In this document: positions 47,029 through 54,158 of the stretch, piece by piece
Layout: the number at the start of each line of letters is the position of its first letter
How positions within the stretch are numbered: position 1 is the stretch's first letter
Assembly (NCBI GenBank): GCA_036136335.1
Contig: JAYZQT010000037.1
Span: 1 to 64,000 of the forward strand
Length of the DNA: 64,000 bases
DNA from: JAYZQT01 sp036136335
GTDB lineage: Bacteria > Pseudomonadota > Alphaproteobacteria > MPNO01 > UBA830
Direction of reading: 5' to 3'
Program-made: the position numbers and the translations under genes
The notes under the pieces: model-generated
What the model saw: only the letters and a program-made list of their open reading frames with translations
Told to the model about the DNA's origin: nothing
The model's database searches: none

Positions 47029-47648
47029 GTGCCGTCCCTGTCAAAAATCTGCACCTTCGTCGGTGTACCGCGATAAAATGGACAGTTTGATAGCCCGACC
47101 AGGCAGTCCATCAAAGCTTCAAATTCGATGTAATCTCCGGGTCTGGACACTCCGTCCTCAAGGACCCACCAACCTTCAGCGCAGTCGTGATGGTAATTCA
47201 TGAAGAGATCTATCGTGTCGGGGATATCTTCAGGCAGAAGACTCCAGGGTTCAACGACGTTGGCTATAATTTCGTGACACCCATCTTTTTCGCCCTGTCC
47301 CAACGACTCAAATAGCTTGCGGTTACACATCCGTCCATGCACATCGTGCATACCCTTCACATCAGCTGTGTCGGCTGTAATCCTCATCATTTCATTGTTT
47401 ATGGTCGACATCAGAAAGTTGCCTTCAAACAGCCGGTCACGGGGATGAAATCCTGTATCATCTGCCATGCCGGCACGAGACCTCGAATAGGATGTGGAAA
47501 GCTTCTCGCGAACATTGTGGCCATTGAAAATGGCCATATCGACTACCTGCAACCCCTCCATATCAGTTACCCGAAGTCGCTGACCGGTTTCTATTATCTT
47601 TGCAAGCCCACCCTCAGATGTCAGAACTGTTTCGAAAAGCTGTTTCAT
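47025..47648 (-). CDS. DUF1989 (urea carboxylase-associated family) protein
   Basis: 207 residues of the family often found beside urea carboxylase/allophanate hydrolase. Recognisable stretches are GQRLRVTDMEGLQVVDMAIFN, GMHDVHGRMCNRKLFE and the C-terminal DYIEFEALMDCLVGLSNCP. Family members have no settled enzymatic role to my knowledge; they are associated with nitrogen-compound catabolism. Here no urea amidolyase is present: instead it is translationally coupled to a ThDP enzyme and followed by a class II aldolase, an unusual setting. It heads the operon and is divergent from ligA. Confidence 0.85.
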   Translation of the reverse strand: MKQLFETVLTSEGGLAKIIETGQRLRVTDMEGLQVVDMAIFNGHNVREKLSTSYSRSRAGMADDTGFHPRDRLFEGNFLMSTINNEMMRITADTADVKGMHDVHGRMCNRKLFESLGQGEKDGCHEIIANVVEPWSLLPEDIPDTIDLFMNYHHDCAEGWWVLEDGVSRPGDYIEFEALMDCLVGLSNCPFYRGTPTKVQIFDRDGT

Positions 47649-47656
47649 GATGTCAC

Positions 47657-47686
47657 TTTAGATTGTTATGCTTGCATGAGGATAAT
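47657..47686 (+). promoter_or_regulatory. Candidate sigma-70 promoter for ligA-ligB operon
   Basis: TTTAGA (47657-47662), an 18-base spacer, then GATAAT (47681-47686), placed 36 bases upstream of the ligA-like ATG in the 73-base divergent region. The -10 is good (5 of 6) and the -35 partial (4 of 6). Confidence 0.4.
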
Positions 47687-47721
47687 GCTTTATCAACGAA
47701 CACGAAATGAGGAGGGAGACA

Positions 47722-48033
47722 ATGGGCGTCGCGCATACCCAACGCGATCTCGCAGCGAACCGGATGATTTTTGATGTCCGTCGCGATGCTGCACTATACA
47801 CGAACTTTGCCGAAAAATTTGAAGGAATTATGGAAGATTACGGCCTGTCGGAAAATGAGCGGCAAGCATTCCGCGACCTGGATATAAAGCGGTTGGCCGA
47901 GCTTGGCGTGCATCCCTATTTCCTGCCTCAGGTTTCCCGCCTTTTCCACGGAGGCGTCCACAACCACAACCATTCCGAGGCAGCGCAGGCATATGGAAAA
48001 AGTCTGGTTGAGGGCAGGGGCAAGGTGCGCTGA
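47722..48033 (+). CDS. LigA-like small subunit of extradiol ring-cleavage dioxygenase
   Basis: 103 residues from the ATG at 47722, preceded by GAGGAGGGAGA; an upstream in-frame ATG at 47707 is part of that ribosome binding site. Helical protein like the alpha subunit of protocatechuate 4,5-dioxygenase: YTNFAEKFEGIMEDYGLSENERQAF spans residues 31-55, and the end has a His-rich HGGVHNHNHSEAA. The alpha subunit lids the active site of the catalytic beta subunit. Its stop overlaps the next start by one base (TGATG), so the two proteins are made together. Confidence 0.88.
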   Translation: MGVAHTQRDLAANRMIFDVRRDAALYTNFAEKFEGIMEDYGLSENERQAFRDLDIKRLAELGVHPYFLPQVSRLFHGGVHNHNHSEAAQAYGKSLVEGRGKVR

Positions 48034-48893
48034 TGGCAGATCTTGTTTTCGTTGGAGGTCTGAGCCATGCCCCGGGTCTTACCGGATGGCTGGACAAGGC
48101 GCCCAAGAACGAACAGAAATCCCTGACAGAGGGCTTTTCCAGGCTCGGTGAAATTTTTCGGAGCACCCGGCCAGATTTGATAATTGGTCTCGCGAATGAC
48201 CATCTCCTCAACATGCCACTTCATGATTTGCACGATTTCTGTGTGGGCACCGCTGCCGAGTGGCAGGGCCCAGCTGACTGGTTTCGCGACTGGATCAATG
48301 TGGACCCCTATATCGTCGGTGGTGCAACCGCTGCTGCCAAAACCATTTGCGACAGTCTTGTCACATGCGACTTCGACGTTACCCGGAAAGACGATTTACT
48401 GTTTGATGACAACTGGTCAGTGCCACTAAAGTTTCTGACACCCGATTACGACATCCCGCTGGTGCCCATTCACATGAACTGTGTGGTGCCTCCAATTCCG
48501 TCGCCCAGTCTCTGTTATTCTTTTGGTCAAACCATACAGAATATTGTTGAAAACAGCTTGCCCGATGGTGTTCGTGTCGCTTTTGTGGGAACCGGCGGGC
48601 TCTCGCACGATCCAGGCGGACCTAAATATTTTGATGTCGACGAGGAATTCGACCGCTGGTTCCTGGGGTTGCTTGAGGAGGGTACTCCGGACCGTGTCCT
48701 TCGCGAATGCACGATGGAAAAGATGGTTGAGGCCGGCGATGGAGGGACGTCGGAACTTATTTCCTGGATCGCTGCTATGGGCGCGGTTGGCAATCGCAAA
48801 GCCCACACGGTCTGCTACGAGCCAGCAGTCGAGCTTCGGTGCGGAATGGGCTGTGTATTCTGGGATATGGAAACGGAGGCCGCTTATGCCTGA
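48033..48893 (+). CDS. LigB-type class III extradiol dioxygenase, catalytic subunit
   Basis: 286 residues. Expected iron ligands are H12 (GLSHAPG), H57 (LANDHLLN) and E241 (GGTSELISW); the catalytic base is H192 in GTGGLSHDPGG. These match the protocatechuate 4,5-dioxygenase LigB layout. It uses Fe(II) and O2 to open a catecholic ring at the meta position. Substrate could be protocatechuate, gallate or a substituted catechol; sequence alone does not decide. It overlaps ligA by one base and the isochorismatase-like gene by eight, so ring opening and hydrolysis are coupled at the translational level. Confidence 0.88.
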   Translation: MADLVFVGGLSHAPGLTGWLDKAPKNEQKSLTEGFSRLGEIFRSTRPDLIIGLANDHLLNMPLHDLHDFCVGTAAEWQGPADWFRDWINVDPYIVGGATAAAKTICDSLVTCDFDVTRKDDLLFDDNWSVPLKFLTPDYDIPLVPIHMNCVVPPIPSPSLCYSFGQTIQNIVENSLPDGVRVAFVGTGGLSHDPGGPKYFDVDEEFDRWFLGLLEEGTPDRVLRECTMEKMVEAGDGGTSELISWIAAMGAVGNRKAHTVCYEPAVELRCGMGCVFWDMETEAAYA

Positions 48894-49554
48894 CACCCAG
48901 GCCGGAACACTGAATGGTCTCGACGAGATACTAACCCCCACTCACACGGCTATGCTCGTCATCGACATGCAGAATGATTTCTGCGCCGAACATGGATATA
49001 TTCACACCACGCAGGGCGCCGACATGGGTGGCAACAAATCGCTGGCCGACCGAAGTGGCCGGCTTGTGGCAGCTGCCCGCGCATCCGGGGTGATGGTAGT
49101 CTGGATTAAAGCAATATACGATCACAACCTTCTCCCTGCGCCAATGCTTTCCAAAATGCTGGAGAAAGGAAAAGGTGACGTATGCTGCGCGTCTGACAGT
49201 TGGGGGGCGGAGTTTTATGAAATAGGTCCGGTCGAAGGAGAAATGGTGGTTGAAAAGCGCTGTTATTCTGCCTTCCACAATACCCAGCTGGACGACATAT
49301 TGCGCCGCCGGGGAATTCGAAGCCTCGTGATGACCGGTGTGGCTACAAACGTGTGCGTGGAAAGTACATTGCGCGAGGCGTTCTTCCACGGTTACTACAA
49401 TGTCATGCCGCCTGACTGCGTTGGTAGCGCGAATGCAGCCCTGCACGAAGCGACTATCAAATCGGTAGAGTTTATTTTCGGGGAGGTTCCTGAGAGTGAC
49501 ACGGTAATGGATGTCTGGTTGGCGAATGCTGATTCTGCAACCCCAACGGCATGA
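48886..49554 (+). CDS. Isochorismatase-like cysteine amidohydrolase
   Basis: 222 residues, starting at an ATG within the end of ligB (ATGCCTGA overlap) after GGAGG. The catalytic triad of the N-carbamoylsarcosine amidase/RutB/NicF group is complete: D27 (VIDMQNDF), K124 (VVEKRCYSAF) and C157 (GVATNVCVES), with the cis-peptide V-A-T before it. Members hydrolyse C-N bonds of amides or ureido acids such as maleamate, ureidoacrylate or nicotinamide. Coupling to an extradiol dioxygenase suggests a ring-cleavage product that carries an amide. A long frame upstream overlapping ligB is an artefact. Confidence 0.88.
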   Translation: MPDTQAGTLNGLDEILTPTHTAMLVIDMQNDFCAEHGYIHTTQGADMGGNKSLADRSGRLVAAARASGVMVVWIKAIYDHNLLPAPMLSKMLEKGKGDVCCASDSWGAEFYEIGPVEGEMVVEKRCYSAFHNTQLDDILRRRGIRSLVMTGVATNVCVESTLREAFFHGYYNVMPPDCVGSANAALHEATIKSVEFIFGEVPESDTVMDVWLANADSATPTA

Positions 49555-49622
49555 CGAGTGACATCACCTTCAAAAAATAGTCTTCAAACGAGCCTGTTGC
49601 GCACAAAGGTTGTCGTCGGAGT

Positions 49623-50702
49623 TTAGACGCCTGACGGAGGGTGCCCTTCCCAAGCATCCTGGAGAAGGGTGCGGATGGCCGTGCGATCGTAATCCCTAAG
49701 ATTGAAATAACGATCAATCATTATCCGGTCGGCAGCCTCGTCGAGCACGGACTCACTAAGGCCGAGGTCTTTCAATCCACTCAATGCACCACTTTTACCC
49801 AATAACTCAAAGAGTGCGAGCGGTGCATCCATATCCTCGTCGCCAAAGGCCCGCGCTATCCCGCGCATGGCTTCTGGCGCAGCATTGCGGTTATAGCTTG
49901 TGGAATGGGGCAGAACGACGGCATGAGTGGGACCATGTGGCAAATCGAACCCACCACCAAGAACGTGTGCAATCTTGTGGTGGATTGTCGTTCCAGAGGA
50001 CATCAGCGTCATGCCGCACAGCCAGGCGCCATGCATCGCCTCGGACCGGGCATCAATGTCGAGTGGATCACTCGCGAGTTTTACCAGCGCCGCTGACATT
50101 CTCTGTATTCCGTTTTCTGAATACATATTGCTTACCGGATTGGCATCCTTGCCAAGAAACGAACTAACCGCATGCGAGATTGAATTGAACCCGCTTGCAA
50201 CAGAAATATCGAGGGGTAACGCCAACGTGAGTTCCGGATCATAGATCAACGTCTTTGCCAACATCCTCATCGATCTGTGATTTGTGCGCACTCCGTCACG
50301 CCCTATTATTCCCTGCAACGCGGTCGTTTCGGAGCCGGAGTAAGTAGTGACAATTCCAATAATCGGGATGTCCAATTCCAGTGCAATCGCCTTTGCCAAG
50401 CCGACAGCCGTACCGCCGCCATAAGAAACGAGACAGTCGGCATCAAGATCTGCCGCCATGGCCCGTCCGGCCTCTACAGCCTCGACAGGCACGAATATCC
50501 TGGCCGCATCACAAATTCCCACCAGACGGTCACCCAGTGCACTTACAATTGCACTGACGTCAGATACCCGACTTTTTGTGCAACACAACATCACGCGATT
50601 GGCATCCAGACCTCGCACTTCGTCTGGCAGCACGTCAACGCAGCCTGCGCCATGAAAAACGCGACACGGCATACCCACATGGATGAAGCGTTGCACGGTC
50701 AT
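49623..50702 (-). CDS. Maleylacetate reductase
   Basis: Iron-alcohol-dehydrogenase superfamily protein, about 359 residues from the ATG at 50702 preceded by GGGGAAG. Subgroup features of maleylacetate reductase: SGFNSISHAVSSF, where Asn replaces the metal Asp of Fe-ADHs, and HHKIAHVLGGGFDLPHGPTH followed by AVVLPHSTSYN. NAD-binding stretch is SYGGGTAVGLAKAIALE. It reduces maleylacetate to 3-oxoadipate with NAD(P)H in hydroxyquinol, resorcinol and chlorocatechol pathways. It converges with the isochorismatase-like gene and is divergent from the cupin gene. Confidence 0.9.
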   Translation of the reverse strand: MTVQRFIHVGMPCRVFHGAGCVDVLPDEVRGLDANRVMLCCTKSRVSDVSAIVSALGDRLVGICDAARIFVPVEAVEAGRAMAADLDADCLVSYGGGTAVGLAKAIALELDIPIIGIVTTYSGSETTALQGIIGRDGVRTNHRSMRMLAKTLIYDPELTLALPLDISVASGFNSISHAVSSFLGKDANPVSNMYSENGIQRMSAALVKLASDPLDIDARSEAMHGAWLCGMTLMSSGTTIHHKIAHVLGGGFDLPHGPTHAVVLPHSTSYNRNAAPEAMRGIARAFGDEDMDAPLALFELLGKSGALSGLKDLGLSESVLDEAADRIMIDRYFNLRDYDRTAIRTLLQDAWEGHPPSGV

Positions 50703-50724
50703 CTTCCCCAACAGTTCCGTTAAA

Positions 50725-50773
50725 TTACGCACAGCGATTGCGCGAGGGTCGGCGATGGCACAATATTGCGTAA
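50725..50773. repeat. Inverted repeat in the divergent maleylacetate reductase/cupin region
   Basis: TTACGCA (50725-50731) and TGCGTAA (50767-50773) form a 7-base inverted repeat separated by 35 bases in the 94-base region between two divergent starts. The copies have AT-rich outer flanks (AAA-TTACGCA and TGCGTAA-ATT). They could be paired half-sites for a regulator serving both genes; chance occurrence is not excluded. Confidence 0.3.
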
Positions 50774-50796
50774 ATTCATCACGCCGGAAACACGCA

Positions 50797-51195
50797 ATGT
50801 CAGAAAATAAAATTCATACAGACTTTATGGTCAGACGCGCAAAAGAAAATCCCTTCGTGAGCGGAGGACTGCGTGTCTACCGCGAATACCGCGATCTCGG
50901 CATCGGGAAAGCAACGGCAGGCCGAGTGCACGCCCATATTATCCGGACCACGAAACCTTGCCCCGAAGGGGGCAGCGGGCTGCACTATCACGACGTTGAC
51001 TTCCAGATGGTTATGGTGATGAAAGGCACTTCCACCGTTTGGTTTGAAGGAGAAGGCGAAGTGACATTTGAAGAAGGCGACACATGGATCCAGCCACCGG
51101 GGATCAAACACAATGTTCTTTACTATTCGGAGGATTACCAGGTGTTGGAAATCACTCTGCCTGAAAAGTACGAAACGGTTCAGGTGAACGACTGA
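50797..51195 (+). CDS. Cupin-domain protein
   Basis: 132-residue single-domain cupin. The first motif is GLHYHDVDFQMVMVMKG, with H63 and H65 and Gln70 in place of the common Glu; the second motif is GDTWIQPPGIKHNVLY, with H105. These His residues probably hold a metal. Small cupins in aromatic gene clusters can be dioxygenases, isomerases or decarboxylases; no specific role can be assigned. The start at 50797 was chosen at the Met of MSENKIHTD; the longer frame overlaps the divergent gene. Confidence 0.82.
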   Translation: MSENKIHTDFMVRRAKENPFVSGGLRVYREYRDLGIGKATAGRVHAHIIRTTKPCPEGGSGLHYHDVDFQMVMVMKGTSTVWFEGEGEVTFEEGDTWIQPPGIKHNVLYYSEDYQVLEITLPEKYETVQVND

Positions 51196-51219
51196 GAGGT
51201 TTGTTTCCAATGGGCCCGT

Positions 51220-52215
51220 TCAGTCAAAGGATCGGTTCATAAGTTTTTCAGCATTTGATTTGTAAATTTTAGCCTGAACGTCAGCCTCGAGTTCCATTTT
51301 CTTCAAGGATTCAAACGTTTCAGCTACTGGAGCGAATGGCGCGTCGGTTGAAAAAACCACGTGATCCGGACCAAAATAATCAATCCCCGTAGTAAAAGCG
51401 GACGAAGATCCAAACATCGCGGTATCGCCGTAGAACATCTTGAAATATTCCCCATGCGGGCGTTTCAGGGACGACAAAACTTCCGAATAGTCCTCGTCGG
51501 AAGTCCGTGCGCCAAGAACGGCGAGGCCCGCGCCAACACGTTCCTCGAAATAGGGGATCATGCCACCAAGATGATGGGTAAGGATCTTGATACCCGGATA
51601 TCGGTCGAAAATCCCCCAAAGCACCAACCGCACCATCGCAACGGATGTTTCGTAAGGCCAGCCTAGTGCCCACCAGATCTCGTAACGAGATTTTTCTTCT
51701 CCCGCGTAGTCAGTCATGTCAGAGGTGCGAGCCGGATGCATCCAGATGGGGAGGTCATAATCGGCCATCGCAGCAAAAACAGGCTCGAAATCCGGGTGAT
51801 CAAGCGGGCGCCCGGCCACATTTGTAAAAATTTGTACGCCGACGGCACCCAGATCACGCACAGCCCGGTGCAATTCCTCCATCGTTTCATCCATCGAATG
51901 CATTGCCAATGCTGCAACAAACCCGGGAAACCGGTCGGAGTTTTTCTCAACCATGCCTGCCATCGTATCGTTGCCAATCCGGGCCAGTTCCATGCCCTGC
52001 TGCGGAGTGGTGATATCCTCGATTGGAGGATTCGGAAGGGAGATTATTTGGCGATAATCCCCAAATGGGTCCATTGCCCGAAAACGTGCATCGAGGTTAT
52101 GCACCGCGGTCACTGACTGCATGCGCTTACCGATATTGCCGAGTTTTGGAGCGATCTGGCTCATGCGATCATAGAAAGCGTTCGGAAAAATATGAGTGTA
52201 GATATCAATATACAT
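51220..52215 (-). CDS. ACMSD/LigW-like amidohydrolase (Amidohydrolase_2)
   Basis: About 331 residues from the ATG at 52215, preceded by GGGGGAT. TIM-barrel metal enzyme of the family that holds ACMS decarboxylase, gamma-resorcylate and 5-carboxyvanillate decarboxylases and the LigJ hydratase. Visible sites are the N-terminal YIDIYTHIFP, LPIWMHPAR, ILTHHLGGMIPYF and FSTDAPFAP with the catalytic Asp. The usual D-x-H-x-H start is D4-x-Y6-x-H8, that is, the first metal His is a Tyr. It is divergent from the radical SAM gene. Decarboxylase or hydratase of an aromatic or ring-opened acid is the best guess. Confidence 0.85.
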   Translation of the reverse strand: MYIDIYTHIFPNAFYDRMSQIAPKLGNIGKRMQSVTAVHNLDARFRAMDPFGDYRQIISLPNPPIEDITTPQQGMELARIGNDTMAGMVEKNSDRFPGFVAALAMHSMDETMEELHRAVRDLGAVGVQIFTNVAGRPLDHPDFEPVFAAMADYDLPIWMHPARTSDMTDYAGEEKSRYEIWWALGWPYETSVAMVRLVLWGIFDRYPGIKILTHHLGGMIPYFEERVGAGLAVLGARTSDEDYSEVLSSLKRPHGEYFKMFYGDTAMFGSSSAFTTGIDYFGPDHVVFSTDAPFAPVAETFESLKKMELEADVQAKIYKSNAEKLMNRSFD

Positions 52216-52384
52216 GTAGATCCCCCATTGTGCCGGGAGAGAGTAGCGCATTTGCGATGGGCACCGGTAGTTCCAAGAACAGAAAGAGTAATTTTCACGC
52301 CAATAAAACGCACCCGCATGGTGGGACAAAACAACTTTGTGCTAGGAACAGGCGCAAACAAATGACCAACTCAGAGGAATACCC

Positions 52385-53344
52385 GTGGTCCCAGCATCAA
52401 GCAATATCATAGCAAACCTTAATTCTGCTAAATTTCAGGACGCTGCCATCACGGCCGACGGAAAGGCAAGGGCATCCGTATCGCTCGCAAAACTGCAAAC
52501 CCTGTGGATAAATACCGGCACGCTGTGCAACCTTACCTGCAATAATTGTTATATTGAGTCGAGTCCTACGAACGACAGGTTGGTATATGTCTCAGCGGAG
52601 GAAGTGAAAACGTTTCTGGAAGAGATAATCCGGGATGAACATAAAACCGAAGAGATCGGATTTACGGGTGGCGAACCTTTCATGAACCCCGAAATTATCG
52701 AGATGCTCAATTTGGCGCTTTCACTTAACTACCGCGCGTTAATACTGACCAATGCGATGAAGCCAATGCGGAAGGTCCATAGTGATCTGATGGCGCTAAA
52801 CGCAAAATATGGCGATAGGCTTGTTTTGAGGGTATCCATCGACCATTACACTCAAAGCCAGCATGAGAAAGAACGCGGCAAACAGTCCTGGGCGGACGCC
52901 ATTGAAGGGCTTTCGTGGTTATCACAGAACGGGTTCAACGTGCGCGTCGCAGGCCGCACCATTTGGAGTGAAACCGAGAAAGGCCTGCGCGCCGGTTACA
53001 GCAAACTGTTTAAGGAGCACAACCTGAAGATAGATCCGGAAAACCCGATAGACCTTGTTCTATTTCCTGAGATTGACGGAAACGCGGACGTGCCGGAGAT
53101 TACGACCGAATGCTGGGACATCCTGAACGTGTCACCGAACGCCATGATGTGTGCCTCATCGCGCATGGTTGTCAAACGCCGGGGGATGATCTCTCCGGTC
53201 GTTGTGCCATGCACGCTTCTGCCCTACGGCGAGCGTTTTGAAATGGGCGTTACCCTTGCAGACGCCACAACGGAGGTCCCATTGAACCATCCGAATTGTG
53301 CGAGGTTTTGCGTTTTCGGTGGAGGTAGCTGCAGCCAAGGGTGA
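52385..53344 (+). CDS. Radical SAM protein of unknown function
   Basis: 319 residues from a GTG at 52385 with AGAGGA six bases upstream. The 4Fe-4S/SAM motif is C48-x3-C52-x2-C55 (TLCNLTCNNCYIES), followed by the GGEP-type motif IGFTGGEPFMNP. C-terminal cysteines C305, C309 and C316 (NCARFCVFGGGSCS), plus one in VVPCTLLPYG, resemble a SPASM-like auxiliary cluster. I do not recognise a characterised family. There is no small precursor peptide gene with a clear signature nearby, so it may act on a small molecule or a protein. It sits alone between the amidohydrolase (divergent) and the dienelactone hydrolase-like gene (convergent). Confidence 0.85.
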   Translation: MVPASSNIIANLNSAKFQDAAITADGKARASVSLAKLQTLWINTGTLCNLTCNNCYIESSPTNDRLVYVSAEEVKTFLEEIIRDEHKTEEIGFTGGEPFMNPEIIEMLNLALSLNYRALILTNAMKPMRKVHSDLMALNAKYGDRLVLRVSIDHYTQSQHEKERGKQSWADAIEGLSWLSQNGFNVRVAGRTIWSETEKGLRAGYSKLFKEHNLKIDPENPIDLVLFPEIDGNADVPEITTECWDILNVSPNAMMCASSRMVVKRRGMISPVVVPCTLLPYGERFEMGVTLADATTEVPLNHPNCARFCVFGGGSCSQG

Positions 53345-53399
53345 CTGACCAGTCCCCGTCTTTGCAAGCTCTGACGCGCCAGGCATGCTAATGCTGCCC

Positions 53400-54107
53400 T
53401 TACAGGTTGCTGGCCAACCAAGATATCATTTTCTCGAACGAATTGGCGGTCGCCGCAGCGCGATAACCCTGTGGATTGGTAAAATTCTGAAACGCGTGTC
53501 CGCAGCCTTCATAGGAATGAAATTCGTGCTCGACATTAAGCTCAGTTAACCTTGTACCGATCTTTGCAACGTCACGGGGTGAAGGATTTTCATCGTCTTT
53601 ACCGAAAAAGCCAATTACGGGGCCCCGCAGGCTCCCAAGCATGTCGAAGGGTGTTTCATTGCCTTCACCCCAGGAGACGAACATATTGCCGCCATAATAA
53701 ACGATGTTGCATTTAAAAGCCTTAATATAAGCAGCCCCAAGGAATGACACACGCCCCCCCATACAGTGCCCGGCAATTCCAAGCCTTTCATTATCGACCA
53801 GATCCTCTTTTTGCAGAAAAGACACAACGTTATTAATGTCACCGACAATTTGGACATCATTGAGGTTCTGGAGTGACACTCGGGTATCTTCGCCTTCAGG
53901 CCGACGATGGTGCAAATCAGGCGCTACGGCAACGTATCCGTTTGCTGCCAGGTCCTGAACGAACTTGGTGGTTGCCGCATCAATACCTGCCCGATGGTGG
54001 GCGACGACAATAGCAGGAAATGGTCCTGCACCGGAGGGCATATCAAGAAATACTTCCATCCCATTGTCATTGGTGTCCAGCATTTCCCGTCGGGCGTTTG
54101 ATCCCAT
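53400..54107 (-). CDS. Dienelactone hydrolase-family protein
   Basis: Alpha/beta hydrolase, about 235 residues from the Met of MGSNARREM (an in-frame start at 54122 adds five residues). Catalytic triad of dienelactone hydrolase: C115 in AGHCMGGRV, D172 in FGKDDENPS and H204 in GCGHAFQ. The Cys nucleophile is the DLH hallmark. DLH opens dienelactones to maleylacetate, which would feed the maleylacetate reductase encoded 3 kb away. The gene lies about 50 bases downstream of the extradiol dioxygenase on the same strand, probably in one transcript. Confidence 0.87.
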   Translation of the reverse strand: MGSNARREMLDTNDNGMEVFLDMPSGAGPFPAIVVAHHRAGIDAATTKFVQDLAANGYVAVAPDLHHRRPEGEDTRVSLQNLNDVQIVGDINNVVSFLQKEDLVDNERLGIAGHCMGGRVSFLGAAYIKAFKCNIVYYGGNMFVSWGEGNETPFDMLGSLRGPVIGFFGKDDENPSPRDVAKIGTRLTELNVEHEFHSYEGCGHAFQNFTNPQGYRAAATANSFEKMISWLASNL

Positions 54108-54158
54108 CAGGCCACTCCCCATTCAGAATTGTCGATTTGAACCAATCCAAGTCTGCTT

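Noticed and set aside
48481..48885. N-terminal 135-codon extension of the isochorismatase-like frame
   Set aside because: It is an alternative frame of ligB; the true start at 48886 has a GGAGG site and begins family homology.
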